Of a DNA stretch of 57,539 nt, positions 35,234 through 43,202 are shown piece after piece. The stretch is from Limisphaerales bacterium (GTDB lineage Bacteria > Verrucomicrobiota > Verrucomicrobiia > Limisphaerales > UBA1100). Where the stretch lies: the NCBI GenBank assembly GCA_014382585.1, contig JACNJL010000049.1, forward strand, positions 1-57,539, in the 5' to 3' direction. The notes beneath the pieces are model-generated. The model had not been told where the DNA came from, ran no database searches, and saw nothing but the letters and a program-made list of their open reading frames with translations. The position numbers and the translations under genes were made by a program. Each line of letters begins with the position of its first letter. Within the stretch, counting starts at the first letter, position 1.

Positions 35234-36367
35234 TTATTTTTCTTCCACCAAAATCACTTTGCCTTTGCTGATGTAAAAGTGAGCGCTAGCCCGAAGCTTT
35301 CGGCCGTTGGCGAGAACAAAATGGAGGTTCCGGTAAATCCACACGTCACCCTGTTTTGCATCGGGCGTGCCGAAGGCGGTTTGCACCACATCGGCGTCCT
35401 TTTCCTTGTACACGCGATTGAGTTGGCCGGCCATCCACGGAGTGCGCCGGCCGGCGGAAAAGGGATCGGGCTTGGGCGGATCCGGTTTGCGCGCGGGCGG
35501 TAGTCCGGCAGTGGCACCTTCGTCCAGTAGCAGCTTGCCCTTGGCATCCCACCTTTTTTGGCTCACCAACGCAGTGCCACGATAGGTGGCCTCCAATGTT
35601 TTTTGCCCGTTTTCGTGCCACTCTGTAAACTGCGAAAGCAGGCCATCTTTGAAAAATTGTTTACGCTTGAGCTTGCCGTTTGGATGCCAGTTTTGATGCA
35701 GGCCTCTTGGCTGTTTGCCGTTCCATTCGGCCATCCACGATCTTTTGCCATCCAAAAACCAGCCCTCGGCCACGCCCTTGGGCTGGCCGCGTTCATACGG
35801 TGTGCGGCTGCTGCGTTGACCGTTTGGATGGTACTCGATCAAATTGCCTTCGATCACGTTGTTGCGATAGGTGGTTTCCCAAATCTTTTGTCCTTCCTCA
35901 TTGAAGCCGGTGGCCACGCCTTCGCGCTGGCCGGCGACGTAACGGGTGGCGCTGAGGCGGCGGCTGCCGGTGTCAAATTCAGTGAGCAATCCGTGCGGTT
36001 GACCTTCGTGCAGCGGCATTTCAAACTGCTTAGCGCCATTGGAATGCCAGCCCAACAACGATCCCGTGGGCGCGCCGTCTTTCAGCGTTACCTCGGTCAT
36101 TTTCTGGCCGTTCTCGTACCACTCAACCGCCGTTCCCTGGGCCACGCCGGCGCGCATTTGCACTTCGTAACTTTTTTGGCCGTTTTCGTGCCAATCCACC
36201 ACCGCACCGGTGTACGGTTCGGTTTCTCCCATGGCAAAAAATTTGCCGTCGCTCAGCAGTAATTCATCGGTGGTAAAGTATTCCACCTTATCCTTATCGC
36301 CCGAGCAACCGACCCCGATTAGCCCCAGGAAGGTTATGATCAGTGCCATCACGCCTCGGCGTCTCAT
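35234..36367 (-). CDS. YwqK/MORN-repeat lipoprotein
   Basis: 377 residues with a lipobox (LIGVGCSGD), so it is predicted to be a lipoprotein. About nine MORN-like/YwqK repeats of about 23 residues follow, each with a 'W/Y-x-x-N-G-Q-K' core (WHENGQKS, WYENGQKM, WHSNGAKQ, FNEEGQKI, YHPNGQRS, WHPNGKLK, WHENGQKT). Then come a Pro-rich linker (PPARKPDPPKPDP) and a C-terminal domain resembling SmpA/OmlA-type folds (VVQTAFGTPDAKQGDVWIY). Databases often call such proteins YwqK-family antitoxins, but nothing here suggests a toxin partner. A surface or periplasmic scaffold is more likely. Confidence 0.82.
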   Translation of the reverse strand: MRRRGVMALIITFLGLIGVGCSGDKDKVEYFTTDELLLSDGKFFAMGETEPYTGAVVDWHENGQKSYEVQMRAGVAQGTAVEWYENGQKMTEVTLKDGAPTGSLLGWHSNGAKQFEMPLHEGQPHGLLTEFDTGSRRLSATRYVAGQREGVATGFNEEGQKIWETTYRNNVIEGNLIEYHPNGQRSSRTPYERGQPKGVAEGWFLDGKRSWMAEWNGKQPRGLHQNWHPNGKLKRKQFFKDGLLSQFTEWHENGQKTLEATYRGTALVSQKRWDAKGKLLLDEGATAGLPPARKPDPPKPDPFSAGRRTPWMAGQLNRVYKEKDADVVQTAFGTPDAKQGDVWIYRNLHFVLANGRKLRASAHFYISKGKVILVEEK

Positions 36368-36404
36368 GCCGCAACCTAATCGCTGAGTGGCGAATTGTCA
36401 ATCC

Positions 36405-36440
36405 AACCCACTTGACGCGCGCGGTGGGTTCGTGAAAATT
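36405..36440 (+). promoter_or_regulatory. Inverted repeat over a candidate -35 box upstream of the FmdB-like gene
   Basis: AACCCAC (36405-36411) and GTGGGTT (36424-36430) are perfect inverted repeats that enclose TTGACG (36412-36417), a -35-like hexamer. A weak -10-like AAAATT follows at 36435-36440 with 17-bp spacing. It lies in the divergent region between the lipoprotein and FmdB genes. A regulator-binding site is possible. Confidence 0.35.
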
Positions 36441-36468
36441 AGGGGCGACGAAACGTCGTTTTATTTCG

Positions 36469-36990
36469 ATGCCAATTTTTGAATATGCCTGTCCCGAGTG
36501 TCGGAGGATTTTTCAATTCCTCTCACGCCGTCTCAAGCCCACGCGCAAACCCGCTTGCCCCAAATGCGGCGGCAAAAAATTGGTCAAAGAAGTCAGCCAA
36601 TTTGCCGCCCTCAAAGGCGCCGCCGAACCCAAAGCGGCCTCGCCCGGTGCCGACGGCGCAGGCGAACCTGATGGCATGCCGGATATGGATGATCCCCGCG
36701 TGCAACACGCGATGCGCGAGATGGAGCGTGATATGGGGCATATGGACGAAAATAACCCCAAACATATGGCGCATATGATGCGCAAAATGCAGGATCTCAT
36801 GCCCGCCGACGCGATGCCCAAGGAAATGAATGACGCCATCAAACGCTTGGAAGCAGGCGAAGACCCTGAAAAAATCGAGGCAGATATGGGCGAAATTTTC
36901 GATGAATTTATGGGGCCGGAAGAAGGCGGCGGTGCGGGCGGATCGGGCGGCGGCGGGTATTCGCGCGACGGGGGGCTTTATGATATGTGA
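36469..36990 (+). CDS. FmdB-type zinc-ribbon protein with Met-rich tail
   Basis: 173 residues. The N-terminal 45 residues are the FmdB/CxxC_CxxC regulatory zinc ribbon: MPIFEYACPECRRIFQF, then KPACPKCGGKKLVKEVSQF. The rest is not typical of the family. It is acidic and methionine/histidine-rich (MPDMDDPRVQHAMREMERDM, GHMDENNPKHMAHMMRKMQD), followed by a Gly-rich end. The zinc ribbon suggests nucleic-acid or protein binding, and the Met/His-rich part could bind metal or simply be a helical extension. The antiporter gene follows 35 bp downstream. Confidence 0.8.
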   Translation: MPIFEYACPECRRIFQFLSRRLKPTRKPACPKCGGKKLVKEVSQFAALKGAAEPKAASPGADGAGEPDGMPDMDDPRVQHAMREMERDMGHMDENNPKHMAHMMRKMQDLMPADAMPKEMNDAIKRLEAGEDPEKIEADMGEIFDEFMGPEEGGGAGGSGGGGYSRDGGLYDM

Positions 36991-37025
36991 GGGAAGAGGT
37001 TTTAGGAGTTAGGAGATAGAATTTT

Positions 37026-38624
37026 ATGGCAATTTCATTTGTTGCAATTTTGGTGGTCGCCTGCGGGATGGCGCTCTTGGCAAAGCGGTTGCGCTTGCCG
37101 TACACGGTGGTGTTGGTGGTGGCGGGGTTGATCGTCAGCGCATTGTCGGCGGGCGGCCAACTGGGGATGAACCTCAAGCTCACGCCGGAATTACTGCTGC
37201 AATTGTTTTTGCCGATCCTGCTGTTTGAGGCGGCGTTTCACGTGGACCTCAAATCGTTTCTGAACAATAAACGCGCCATTCTGTGCCTCGCCATCCCGGG
37301 GGTGATCATTGGGATGGTGCTCACCACCGCGCTCTTCATGGGCGTGGGCGAATTGTTCCGGCTCGGTCTGAGTTGGCAATTGGTGCTGCTGGCCGCAGCA
37401 ATGTTGGCGGCGACCGATCCCATTTCGGTGGTGGCGCTCTTCAAGGAATTTACCGTGTCCAAACGGCTCGGGATTATCATCGAAGGCGAGAGTTTAATTA
37501 ACGACGGCATCGCGGTGGTGGTGTTCGCCGTGGTGGTCAAAATCACCAGCGCGCACCTCGGCCTCACGTTGCCGCATCTGGATTCCACGGAAAGTTTGCA
37601 GGCGCTGCAAGTGGTGCTCGATTTCCTGCGTGAGGTGCTGCTCGGCACCGCCATCGGCCTCGGCATCGGGTTGGGCATTTCGTATCTCACCAGTAAGTTT
37701 GATGATCAACACATCGAGGTGGCCCTAACCGTCATTGCCGCGTACGGCGCGAATGTGGCGGCGATGGAGCTGCACGCTTCGGGCGTCATCGCCGTGGTGG
37801 TGTGCGGCATGATGATCGGCAACGTGGGCGTGAAGCACGGCATGAGCCCCACCACGCGCGAGGAGGTGGTGAGCTTTTGGGAATTCGCCGCGTTCGTCGC
37901 CAACTCATTTGTGTTCATCCTCATCGGGCTGGAAATTAAACTGGCCGGTTTATGGGAACAAGCGGTGCCGATTGTTTTGTTTTTTGTGATCATGATTCTC
38001 GTGCGGGCCATCACTGTGTTCGGCGTGCACGGCCTTGTGCGGCGCGCGGATTTACGGCTCAAACAGGAATGGCTCCCCGTCATCACGTGGGCCGGCGTGC
38101 GCGGGAGTTTGTCGATGGTGCTGGCGATGATGTTGTTGGTGGCCGCAAAAAGCGACGCTGGCACTGCCGCCGAGGCAAATCGATTGGTGTTGTTAAACAT
38201 CGTGTACGGCGTGGTGTTGATGTCCATTTTATTGCAGGGCACCACCATGGCGTGGCTGATGAAACGCGGCGGGCTCATCATCGAAACCACCGAGGAAACC
38301 GAATATGAACTCGCGCTGGCCCGCCGCCAAGCCATCCGCGTGATGCTGGATAATCTGGAATCCTCCGAACGCAAAGGCACTCTCTCGCACGAAACCTTTG
38401 AGACGCTGCACGGCCAACTCCTCGCCCGCCGCCAAGCCAACGACAAACGCATCGCCCAAATGCTCGAGCAAACGCCCACGCTCAACACCATCGAACTGCA
38501 AATCGAATCCGCCCACCTCAGCGCGCTGGAAAAACAAGTCTACCGCGACCTGGAAAAAGCCGGTGATTTGGATTACGATTCGATGGAGTCGTTGGTCCGC
38601 GAAGTAGTGGATCGCAAATTGTAG
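37026..38624 (+). CDS. CPA1-family Na+/H+ antiporter (NhaP type)
   Basis: 532 residues. About 12 transmembrane helices occupy residues 1-410, with the CPA1 hallmarks LPYTVVLVVAGLI, ATDPISVVALFKEF and GESLINDGIAVVVFAV. The last contains the conserved Asp of the ion-binding site. The C-terminal 120 residues are a soluble charged domain. It exchanges Na+ (or K+) for protons across the inner membrane. Its TAG stop codon (38622-38624) lies inside a palindromic repeat copy. Confidence 0.92.
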   Translation: MAISFVAILVVACGMALLAKRLRLPYTVVLVVAGLIVSALSAGGQLGMNLKLTPELLLQLFLPILLFEAAFHVDLKSFLNNKRAILCLAIPGVIIGMVLTTALFMGVGELFRLGLSWQLVLLAAAMLAATDPISVVALFKEFTVSKRLGIIIEGESLINDGIAVVVFAVVVKITSAHLGLTLPHLDSTESLQALQVVLDFLREVLLGTAIGLGIGLGISYLTSKFDDQHIEVALTVIAAYGANVAAMELHASGVIAVVVCGMMIGNVGVKHGMSPTTREEVVSFWEFAAFVANSFVFILIGLEIKLAGLWEQAVPIVLFFVIMILVRAITVFGVHGLVRRADLRLKQEWLPVITWAGVRGSLSMVLAMMLLVAAKSDAGTAAEANRLVLLNIVYGVVLMSILLQGTTMAWLMKRGGLIIETTEETEYELALARRQAIRVMLDNLESSERKGTLSHETFETLHGQLLARRQANDKRIAQMLEQTPTLNTIELQIESAHLSALEKQVYRDLEKAGDLDYDSMESLVREVVDRKL

Positions 38625-38656
38625 CCCGGGCCGTTGGCCCGGGGGGCCGGGCTACA
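38620..38656. repeat. Palindromic repeat, family 3 (left copy)
   Basis: TGTAGCCC (38620-38627) pairs with GGGCTACA (38649-38656), and the interior is GGGCCGTTGGCCC. Its first 25 bases, and three bases before them (AAATTGTAGCCCGGGCC...), match the copy at 41262-41310 in the same orientation. It overlaps the antiporter stop codon. Confidence 0.9.
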
Positions 38657-38698
38657 TTAGTGCGCCAAAGGGGTTGTGTTATAAAATGAAATGTACAG

Positions 38699-38730
38699 TT
38701 GACAGAATGGAATGGGGGGGGGGGTAATAG
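38699..38730 (+). promoter_or_regulatory. Candidate promoter with poly-G spacer
   Basis: A perfect TTGACA (38699-38704) and a weak -10-like TAATAG (38725-38730) are separated by 20 bp that end in an uninterrupted run of 11 G (38714-38724). The start codon of the downstream gene is at 38746. Loss of three G would give the optimal 17-bp spacing. The tract itself is plain; promoter function is inferred. Confidence 0.45.
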
Positions 38731-38745
38731 AGAGCAACCAAAAAC

Positions 38746-40155
38746 ATGATGAAAAAATACTTACCCCCAATTTGGGTTTGTTTGGCGGTATTGCTTTCCT
38801 TTTCATTCTATGCAAGTGCTTCGGATGATCAACTAGGCACGGCTGAATTTCTCATTGAAGAGTATTTGCCCGAACTACCTCCAGAATTGGATGAACAGGT
38901 TGGAAAGGCTCATTATCACATCGATCAGTATTGGGAAGCCAATTGGGAGTTCCCCGAATTAAATCGTGATGAATTTGAAGAAGGCACGTTGGGTTATGAT
39001 TTCCCGCGCGTGGCGCAATTGAACCTTAATGACTATTTGAATTGGTTGGGCGAACGGGAAGAATGGAATGGGCCCAGTTTGGAACTCGAGGAAGCTCGCA
39101 GTTCTGTTTCCACATTAATGGGCGAGATCGAGTGGATGGTGGATCCGCTCGGTGCGTTGACGGCTTGGATGAATTCGGAGGCACTCTTGGAGCAGCCCAA
39201 TACCGAAGCAGTTGTAACATTTCAAGAATTTACAAATGAATTGGCAAGCGTAGAAGGCGTAACAGTGATAGAGCAAATTTATGAAAAGCAGACAACCGAT
39301 TATTCAAATGTTGCTGGGAGGTTAGCTGCACTGAGACTGCAACCGAATAATGAATGGCAAAGAGTTATGGCCACAGTTGACCCGAATGTTGTCGTGCCAG
39401 ATCAAAAACCCAAACAGCTTAATTATAACGATTGTGGAGCTTTTAGATGGGGGGTTGATTTTTCGTTGAAGGAATTGCCTGATGCTGGCGGAATGATGGC
39501 TACAACTGTTCATTTTGACTATCAGATTCAAGATGCAATCGGTCAAAATTTGTACAGTCCCACATGGCGACTTCCGTTTCTGGAAACAAATCCTCGGAGC
39601 AATTTTCAATTCTATATTTTCGATTATATAGATCCTCAAGTAGAAAAGGAGGATAATCCAATTTACAGTTTGAACATGAATTTCATCGATTTTCCATTCG
39701 GTTTCCACAAAACAAAAGGTTTCATTAAGATTGAATTCTCAACACGACTGTTTGAATATGAACAGAACTTGGGATTGAATTTCATTGATGCAAATGGCAA
39801 TTTGCCGGGGGGCGTATTAGATGCATATCGTGCTGAACAATACAATGCAGCAAACCAATTGCATCAACGATTTCGACGATTTCACGGCTTTCCTTACGGA
39901 TCCGCGCTAGGACATCCAAAGTGGGAAAACGGTAGTAGAGCAGAGATTGGGAGTGTGGAGTCAAATTGGAACTGTACAGGTGGAATCCAAAATGAGGGTA
40001 CCGAGCCAGCGACAGTCCCAAAGGCTATACAATCAAATCATTCAAAAACCAGATGGATTTTAAACATTGAAAATGGAAACCCTTTTAGAGGTGTAATATG
40101 GCAAGGAAGAAATACATATCCTCGTGGTATTTCGCCACGATTACCGTTGCCTTGA
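38746..40155 (+). CDS. Secreted protein of unknown function in AT-rich cassette
   Basis: 469 residues. Signal peptide MMKKYLPPIWVCLAVLLSFSFYASA. The N-terminal 130 residues are very acidic and Trp/Tyr-rich (LIEEYLPELPPELDEQ, YWEANWEFPELNRDEFEEG). The centre is helical, and the C-terminal half is Asn- and aromatic-rich with beta character. I do not recognise the family. Codon use is clearly more AT-rich than in the surrounding genes, which suggests a different origin. It overlaps the next gene by 58 bp in another frame, so the pair is probably one transcript. It is preceded by the poly-G promoter candidate. Confidence 0.75.
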   Translation: MMKKYLPPIWVCLAVLLSFSFYASASDDQLGTAEFLIEEYLPELPPELDEQVGKAHYHIDQYWEANWEFPELNRDEFEEGTLGYDFPRVAQLNLNDYLNWLGEREEWNGPSLELEEARSSVSTLMGEIEWMVDPLGALTAWMNSEALLEQPNTEAVVTFQEFTNELASVEGVTVIEQIYEKQTTDYSNVAGRLAALRLQPNNEWQRVMATVDPNVVVPDQKPKQLNYNDCGAFRWGVDFSLKELPDAGGMMATTVHFDYQIQDAIGQNLYSPTWRLPFLETNPRSNFQFYIFDYIDPQVEKEDNPIYSLNMNFIDFPFGFHKTKGFIKIEFSTRLFEYEQNLGLNFIDANGNLPGGVLDAYRAEQYNAANQLHQRFRRFHGFPYGSALGHPKWENGSRAEIGSVESNWNCTGGIQNEGTEPATVPKAIQSNHSKTRWILNIENGNPFRGVIWQGRNTYPRGISPRLPLP

Positions 40156-41348
40156 TGGCTACGGGATCGGCGTTTGGCGAAATTATTAAAGAGCCACTGG
40201 TAATCCAGAATTCTGGCCCGGTGGTGCTGTACGGTCAATTATTTGAAGCCCCGAATCCAAATTATCCTATAAGTGGAGCAGGGGTAAGATCCAATGCTCT
40301 GAATTATTTAGAAAATTACTTTGCCATTGGCCAGCCTGCGCGCCGCACTCAGCCTAGTTTTTTTATCGATTTAAGATTCCGCAAAGTGAAAAAACAACCT
40401 GGCCCCAAGCTCTGGATGCCTAAGGGTTTTGTTGAGGGTTACCTGGCGCCTCGCTTAGTTTATATCATAAATGAGCTGCCGTTAAGCAAATTTGCTGCGG
40501 CGCACCTTTTCTATTATCTTCATCCTTACGGAGACATGACGCCCTGGTTGGTCGAGTTGTTGGAGGATAAAGACGGGCAGATTGTGAATGCGGCAATTCG
40601 CAATTTAACTTATGCATCGTTGGTCCATGGCCGGAAATATCCAAGGGAAAAGGTGATGGAAAAAGTTTTTCAATTTATGGAGGGTGAAAATCCCTACGAT
40701 GGAAATTATCTGCTTTGGCGTATTCATGATATTGGCCCAAATCGGGAAAAACTGATTGCGGTTTTAATACAGAAGCAAAATAAATTTGCTCAAGAAGAAA
40801 AAGAAAAAAAGAGACTTGGTGATCGACATTCGATCGAAAATACCATTCGACTGCTTCAAAATGGTGGATTGCCACGAAAGTTTGTTGTGCTTCCTGAACG
40901 CTTAAAAATTAACCCTGCCCTAACCCCCGGCCCGCATCATCCTAAGCCGAATTGGTTGACCTTGAAACCTGTCAAAGATTTGTTGCCCGGGGAGAATCCG
41001 GTGAAATTTTTGAAGCCCATTCCGCGGTCCCCTGCGAGTACTATTCCTGGGCGCATTCCGCAATCGCGTCAGAATCGGTCGGTTATTCCCGGCACCGTTC
41101 CCCGTTTCATCCGACCGACCAATCCTCGCATCCCCAATCTATTTCTCCCGGGCTATGGCGCCTTCGCGCGTCCCACAAACGAATGGAATCCGGCCAGTAC
41201 TCCCCATTCCCGGATCCGGGTACGGCCCCTCCCGCACGCCAAAACAAAAACGTCCGTAAATTGTAGCCCGGGCCGTTGGCCCGGGTCCCGGCCCACCGGG
41301 CCGGGCTACATTCGCGCGGCCGACCTTTTCGGCTTTTTCTTTTCATAA
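40098..41348 (+). CDS. Secreted HEAT-like protein of unknown function, 3' end inside a repeat
   Basis: 416 residues with an N-terminal export signal (SSWYFATITVALMATGSAFGE). Residues about 125-250 are helical and resemble two or three HEAT-like repeats (AAAHLFYYLHPYGDMTPWLV, ELLEDKDGQIVNAAIRNLTY). The last 140 residues are Pro/Arg/Asn-rich and of low complexity. The final 30 or so residues (CSPGRWPGSRPTGPGYIRAA and on) are simply translation of a family 3 palindromic repeat and the terminator after it. The original stop has probably been lost. I do not recognise the family. Confidence 0.7.
   Translation: MARKKYISSWYFATITVALMATGSAFGEIIKEPLVIQNSGPVVLYGQLFEAPNPNYPISGAGVRSNALNYLENYFAIGQPARRTQPSFFIDLRFRKVKKQPGPKLWMPKGFVEGYLAPRLVYIINELPLSKFAAAHLFYYLHPYGDMTPWLVELLEDKDGQIVNAAIRNLTYASLVHGRKYPREKVMEKVFQFMEGENPYDGNYLLWRIHDIGPNREKLIAVLIQKQNKFAQEEKEKKRLGDRHSIENTIRLLQNGGLPRKFVVLPERLKINPALTPGPHHPKPNWLTLKPVKDLLPGENPVKFLKPIPRSPASTIPGRIPQSRQNRSVIPGTVPRFIRPTNPRIPNLFLPGYGAFARPTNEWNPASTPHSRIRVRPLPHAKTKTSVNCSPGRWPGSRPTGPGYIRAADLFGFFFS
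41262..41310. repeat. Palindromic repeat, family 3 (right copy)
   Basis: TGTAGCCC (41262-41269) pairs with GGGCTACA (41303-41310), with nested GGCC/GGGCC palindromes between. It is a direct repeat of the copy at 38620-38656, carrying 12 extra bases in the loop. Confidence 0.9.
41319..41344 (+). terminator. Intrinsic terminator after the AT-rich cassette
   Basis: The stem GCCGA (41319-41323)/TCGGC (41329-41333) with a 5-nt loop is followed by TTTTTCTTTT. It lies just downstream of the family 3 repeat. Confidence 0.65.
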
Positions 41349-41411
41349 CTGATTTCCTTATGATTACGCGTTGACGCCACGGGGGAATGCTGCTTTGCTT
41401 TCGCGCGTACC

Positions 41412-43136
41412 ATGAGGAATTTATTGGGACTTTTCTTGTTTCCCGCGTTGCTGGCTGCCCAGCAGGTGCCGGTGAAGGAGCATTTTTTGGCTAATGGCAT
41501 GAAGGTGCTGTTGGTGGAACGGCACGATGCGCCAAGCATTTCGGGCGGTTGGGTGGCGCGCGTGGGGAGTGTGAATGAGCGGCCGGGCATCACGGGCATC
41601 GCGCATTTGTTCGAGCATATGATGTTTAAGGGCACGCCCACGCTTGGCACGAAGGATTACAAAAAGGATCTGAAAATTATGGCCGAGCAGGAGCGCGTGC
41701 GGGATCTGATGCGCGCGGAGGAACGCAAGATGCGCGCGATGTGGCGGCGCGGCGAGATTACGGATTTATTTGATCCGGAACAAAAAACCAAACGCTGGCG
41801 CGCGCTGAATGACGAATTCAAAAAACTCGTGGACGATCATCGCAAGGTGATTGTGAAGAATGAGTTCGACCGCATCTACACCTCCAACGGCGGCAGCAAA
41901 ATGAACGCGTACACGACGTACGATCACACGGCGTATTTCATCACCGTGCCTTCGAATAAGCTGGAGCTGTTTATGTGGATGGAAAGCGGGCGGCTGTTGG
42001 AGCCGGTGTTCCGCGAATTTTATGCGGAGCGTGATGTGGTGTTTGAAGAGCGCCGGATGCGTACGGAAAGCACGCCGTTGGGGAAATTTTCTGAGAGCTT
42101 CAACTCGCTCTTTTGGGAATCGCATCCGTACGGCTGGCCGATCATCGGCTGGCCCTCGGATATCCCGGCGATTTCCAAGGCGGATGCGGATGAGTTTTAT
42201 GCGACGTTTTATGTGCCGCAAAATCTGACGCTCGTGTTGGTGGGCGATTTCAAAAGCAAAGAGGCGCTGACGATGGCACAGAATTATTTCGGTCGATTGA
42301 AGCGCGGCAAAAAAACCGTGCCGGACGTGATCACGATGGAGATGCCGCAGAAAGCGGAGAAGCGTTTTTATGCCGAGGCGGAGACGAATCCGAACGTGGA
42401 TATTTACTGGCACACACCGGCCTTCGGTCACAAGGACACGTATGCGCTTTCGGTGATGTCGAAACTTCTCACCGGCAACACCGGCCGTTTGAAAAAGGAA
42501 TTGGTGCTGAAATCCAAGCTGGCCACCGATACCTTCGCGTGGACGCGCGGGATGCATTATGCGGGGCAATTCAATGCCGGCGGCGAGGTGGCGGACGGTC
42601 AAGATCCCGCCGCAGTGGAAGCCGCAATCCACGCGGAAATTGAGAAACTAAAAACCGAGCCGGTTCCGGCCAAGGAATTGCAGAAGGTGAAGAATAATTT
42701 TGCCGCCTCGGAGTATCGGCGGTTGACGTCGAATCACCCCATCCTGATGCAAATCATTCACACCGAAGGCACGGGCAACTGGCGCGAACTCAACGCCTCC
42801 GGCGCGAAACTGCAGGCCGTGACGCCCGCGGATATTCAGCGCGTGGCGAAAAAATATTTCACCAAGGAAAATCGTGCCGTTGCGATTTACACGCGCAAGC
42901 CGGGCACTGGCGGCGGTGATGGCGGTGACCCGTTGCTCGCCGGCCTCAGTGGGCAGCAAAAGGCAATGGCGCGAAAATTCATTTCCTCGGCGAACGCGGA
43001 AAAAGATGTGGCCGCGTTGGAAGGTCGCTTGAAACAAATCGAAGAACAAATTGAAAAAGCCGGTGCAAAAGCGCCGCCGATGATGAAAGTCATCCGCGCG
43101 GCATTACGGAGGCGCATTGGGGAATTGAAGAAGTGA
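41412..43136 (+). CDS. M16 family zinc peptidase, catalytic partner
   Basis: 574 residues with signal peptide MRNLLGLFLFPALLAAQ. The inverted zinc motif HLFEH (His65, Glu68, His69) is in GIAHLFEHMMFKGT. The distal glutamate is in FYAERDVVFEERRMRTES, and the insertion between them is longer than usual (about 60 charged helical residues, KIMAEQERVRDLMRAEERK and on). The C-terminal M16 half (SKADADEFYATFYVPQNLTL and on) follows. Bacterial M16 proteins are periplasmic heterodimers that cleave peptides or process exported proteins. The next gene supplies the motif-less partner. Confidence 0.92.
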   Translation: MRNLLGLFLFPALLAAQQVPVKEHFLANGMKVLLVERHDAPSISGGWVARVGSVNERPGITGIAHLFEHMMFKGTPTLGTKDYKKDLKIMAEQERVRDLMRAEERKMRAMWRRGEITDLFDPEQKTKRWRALNDEFKKLVDDHRKVIVKNEFDRIYTSNGGSKMNAYTTYDHTAYFITVPSNKLELFMWMESGRLLEPVFREFYAERDVVFEERRMRTESTPLGKFSESFNSLFWESHPYGWPIIGWPSDIPAISKADADEFYATFYVPQNLTLVLVGDFKSKEALTMAQNYFGRLKRGKKTVPDVITMEMPQKAEKRFYAEAETNPNVDIYWHTPAFGHKDTYALSVMSKLLTGNTGRLKKELVLKSKLATDTFAWTRGMHYAGQFNAGGEVADGQDPAAVEAAIHAEIEKLKTEPVPAKELQKVKNNFAASEYRRLTSNHPILMQIIHTEGTGNWRELNASGAKLQAVTPADIQRVAKKYFTKENRAVAIYTRKPGTGGGDGGDPLLAGLSGQQKAMARKFISSANAEKDVAALEGRLKQIEEQIEKAGAKAPPMMKVIRAALRRRIGELKK

Positions 43137-43202
43137 ATCAGGTTGGGACGCGCTGTGCGTGTCCCTGCCGGAAAACAAACGAATATTTTGAAATAACCGA
43201 AT

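Noticed and set aside
35234-36367. Antitoxin of a toxin-antitoxin pair (YwqK label)
   Set aside because: No small toxin gene is adjacent; the protein has a lipobox and MORN-like repeats.
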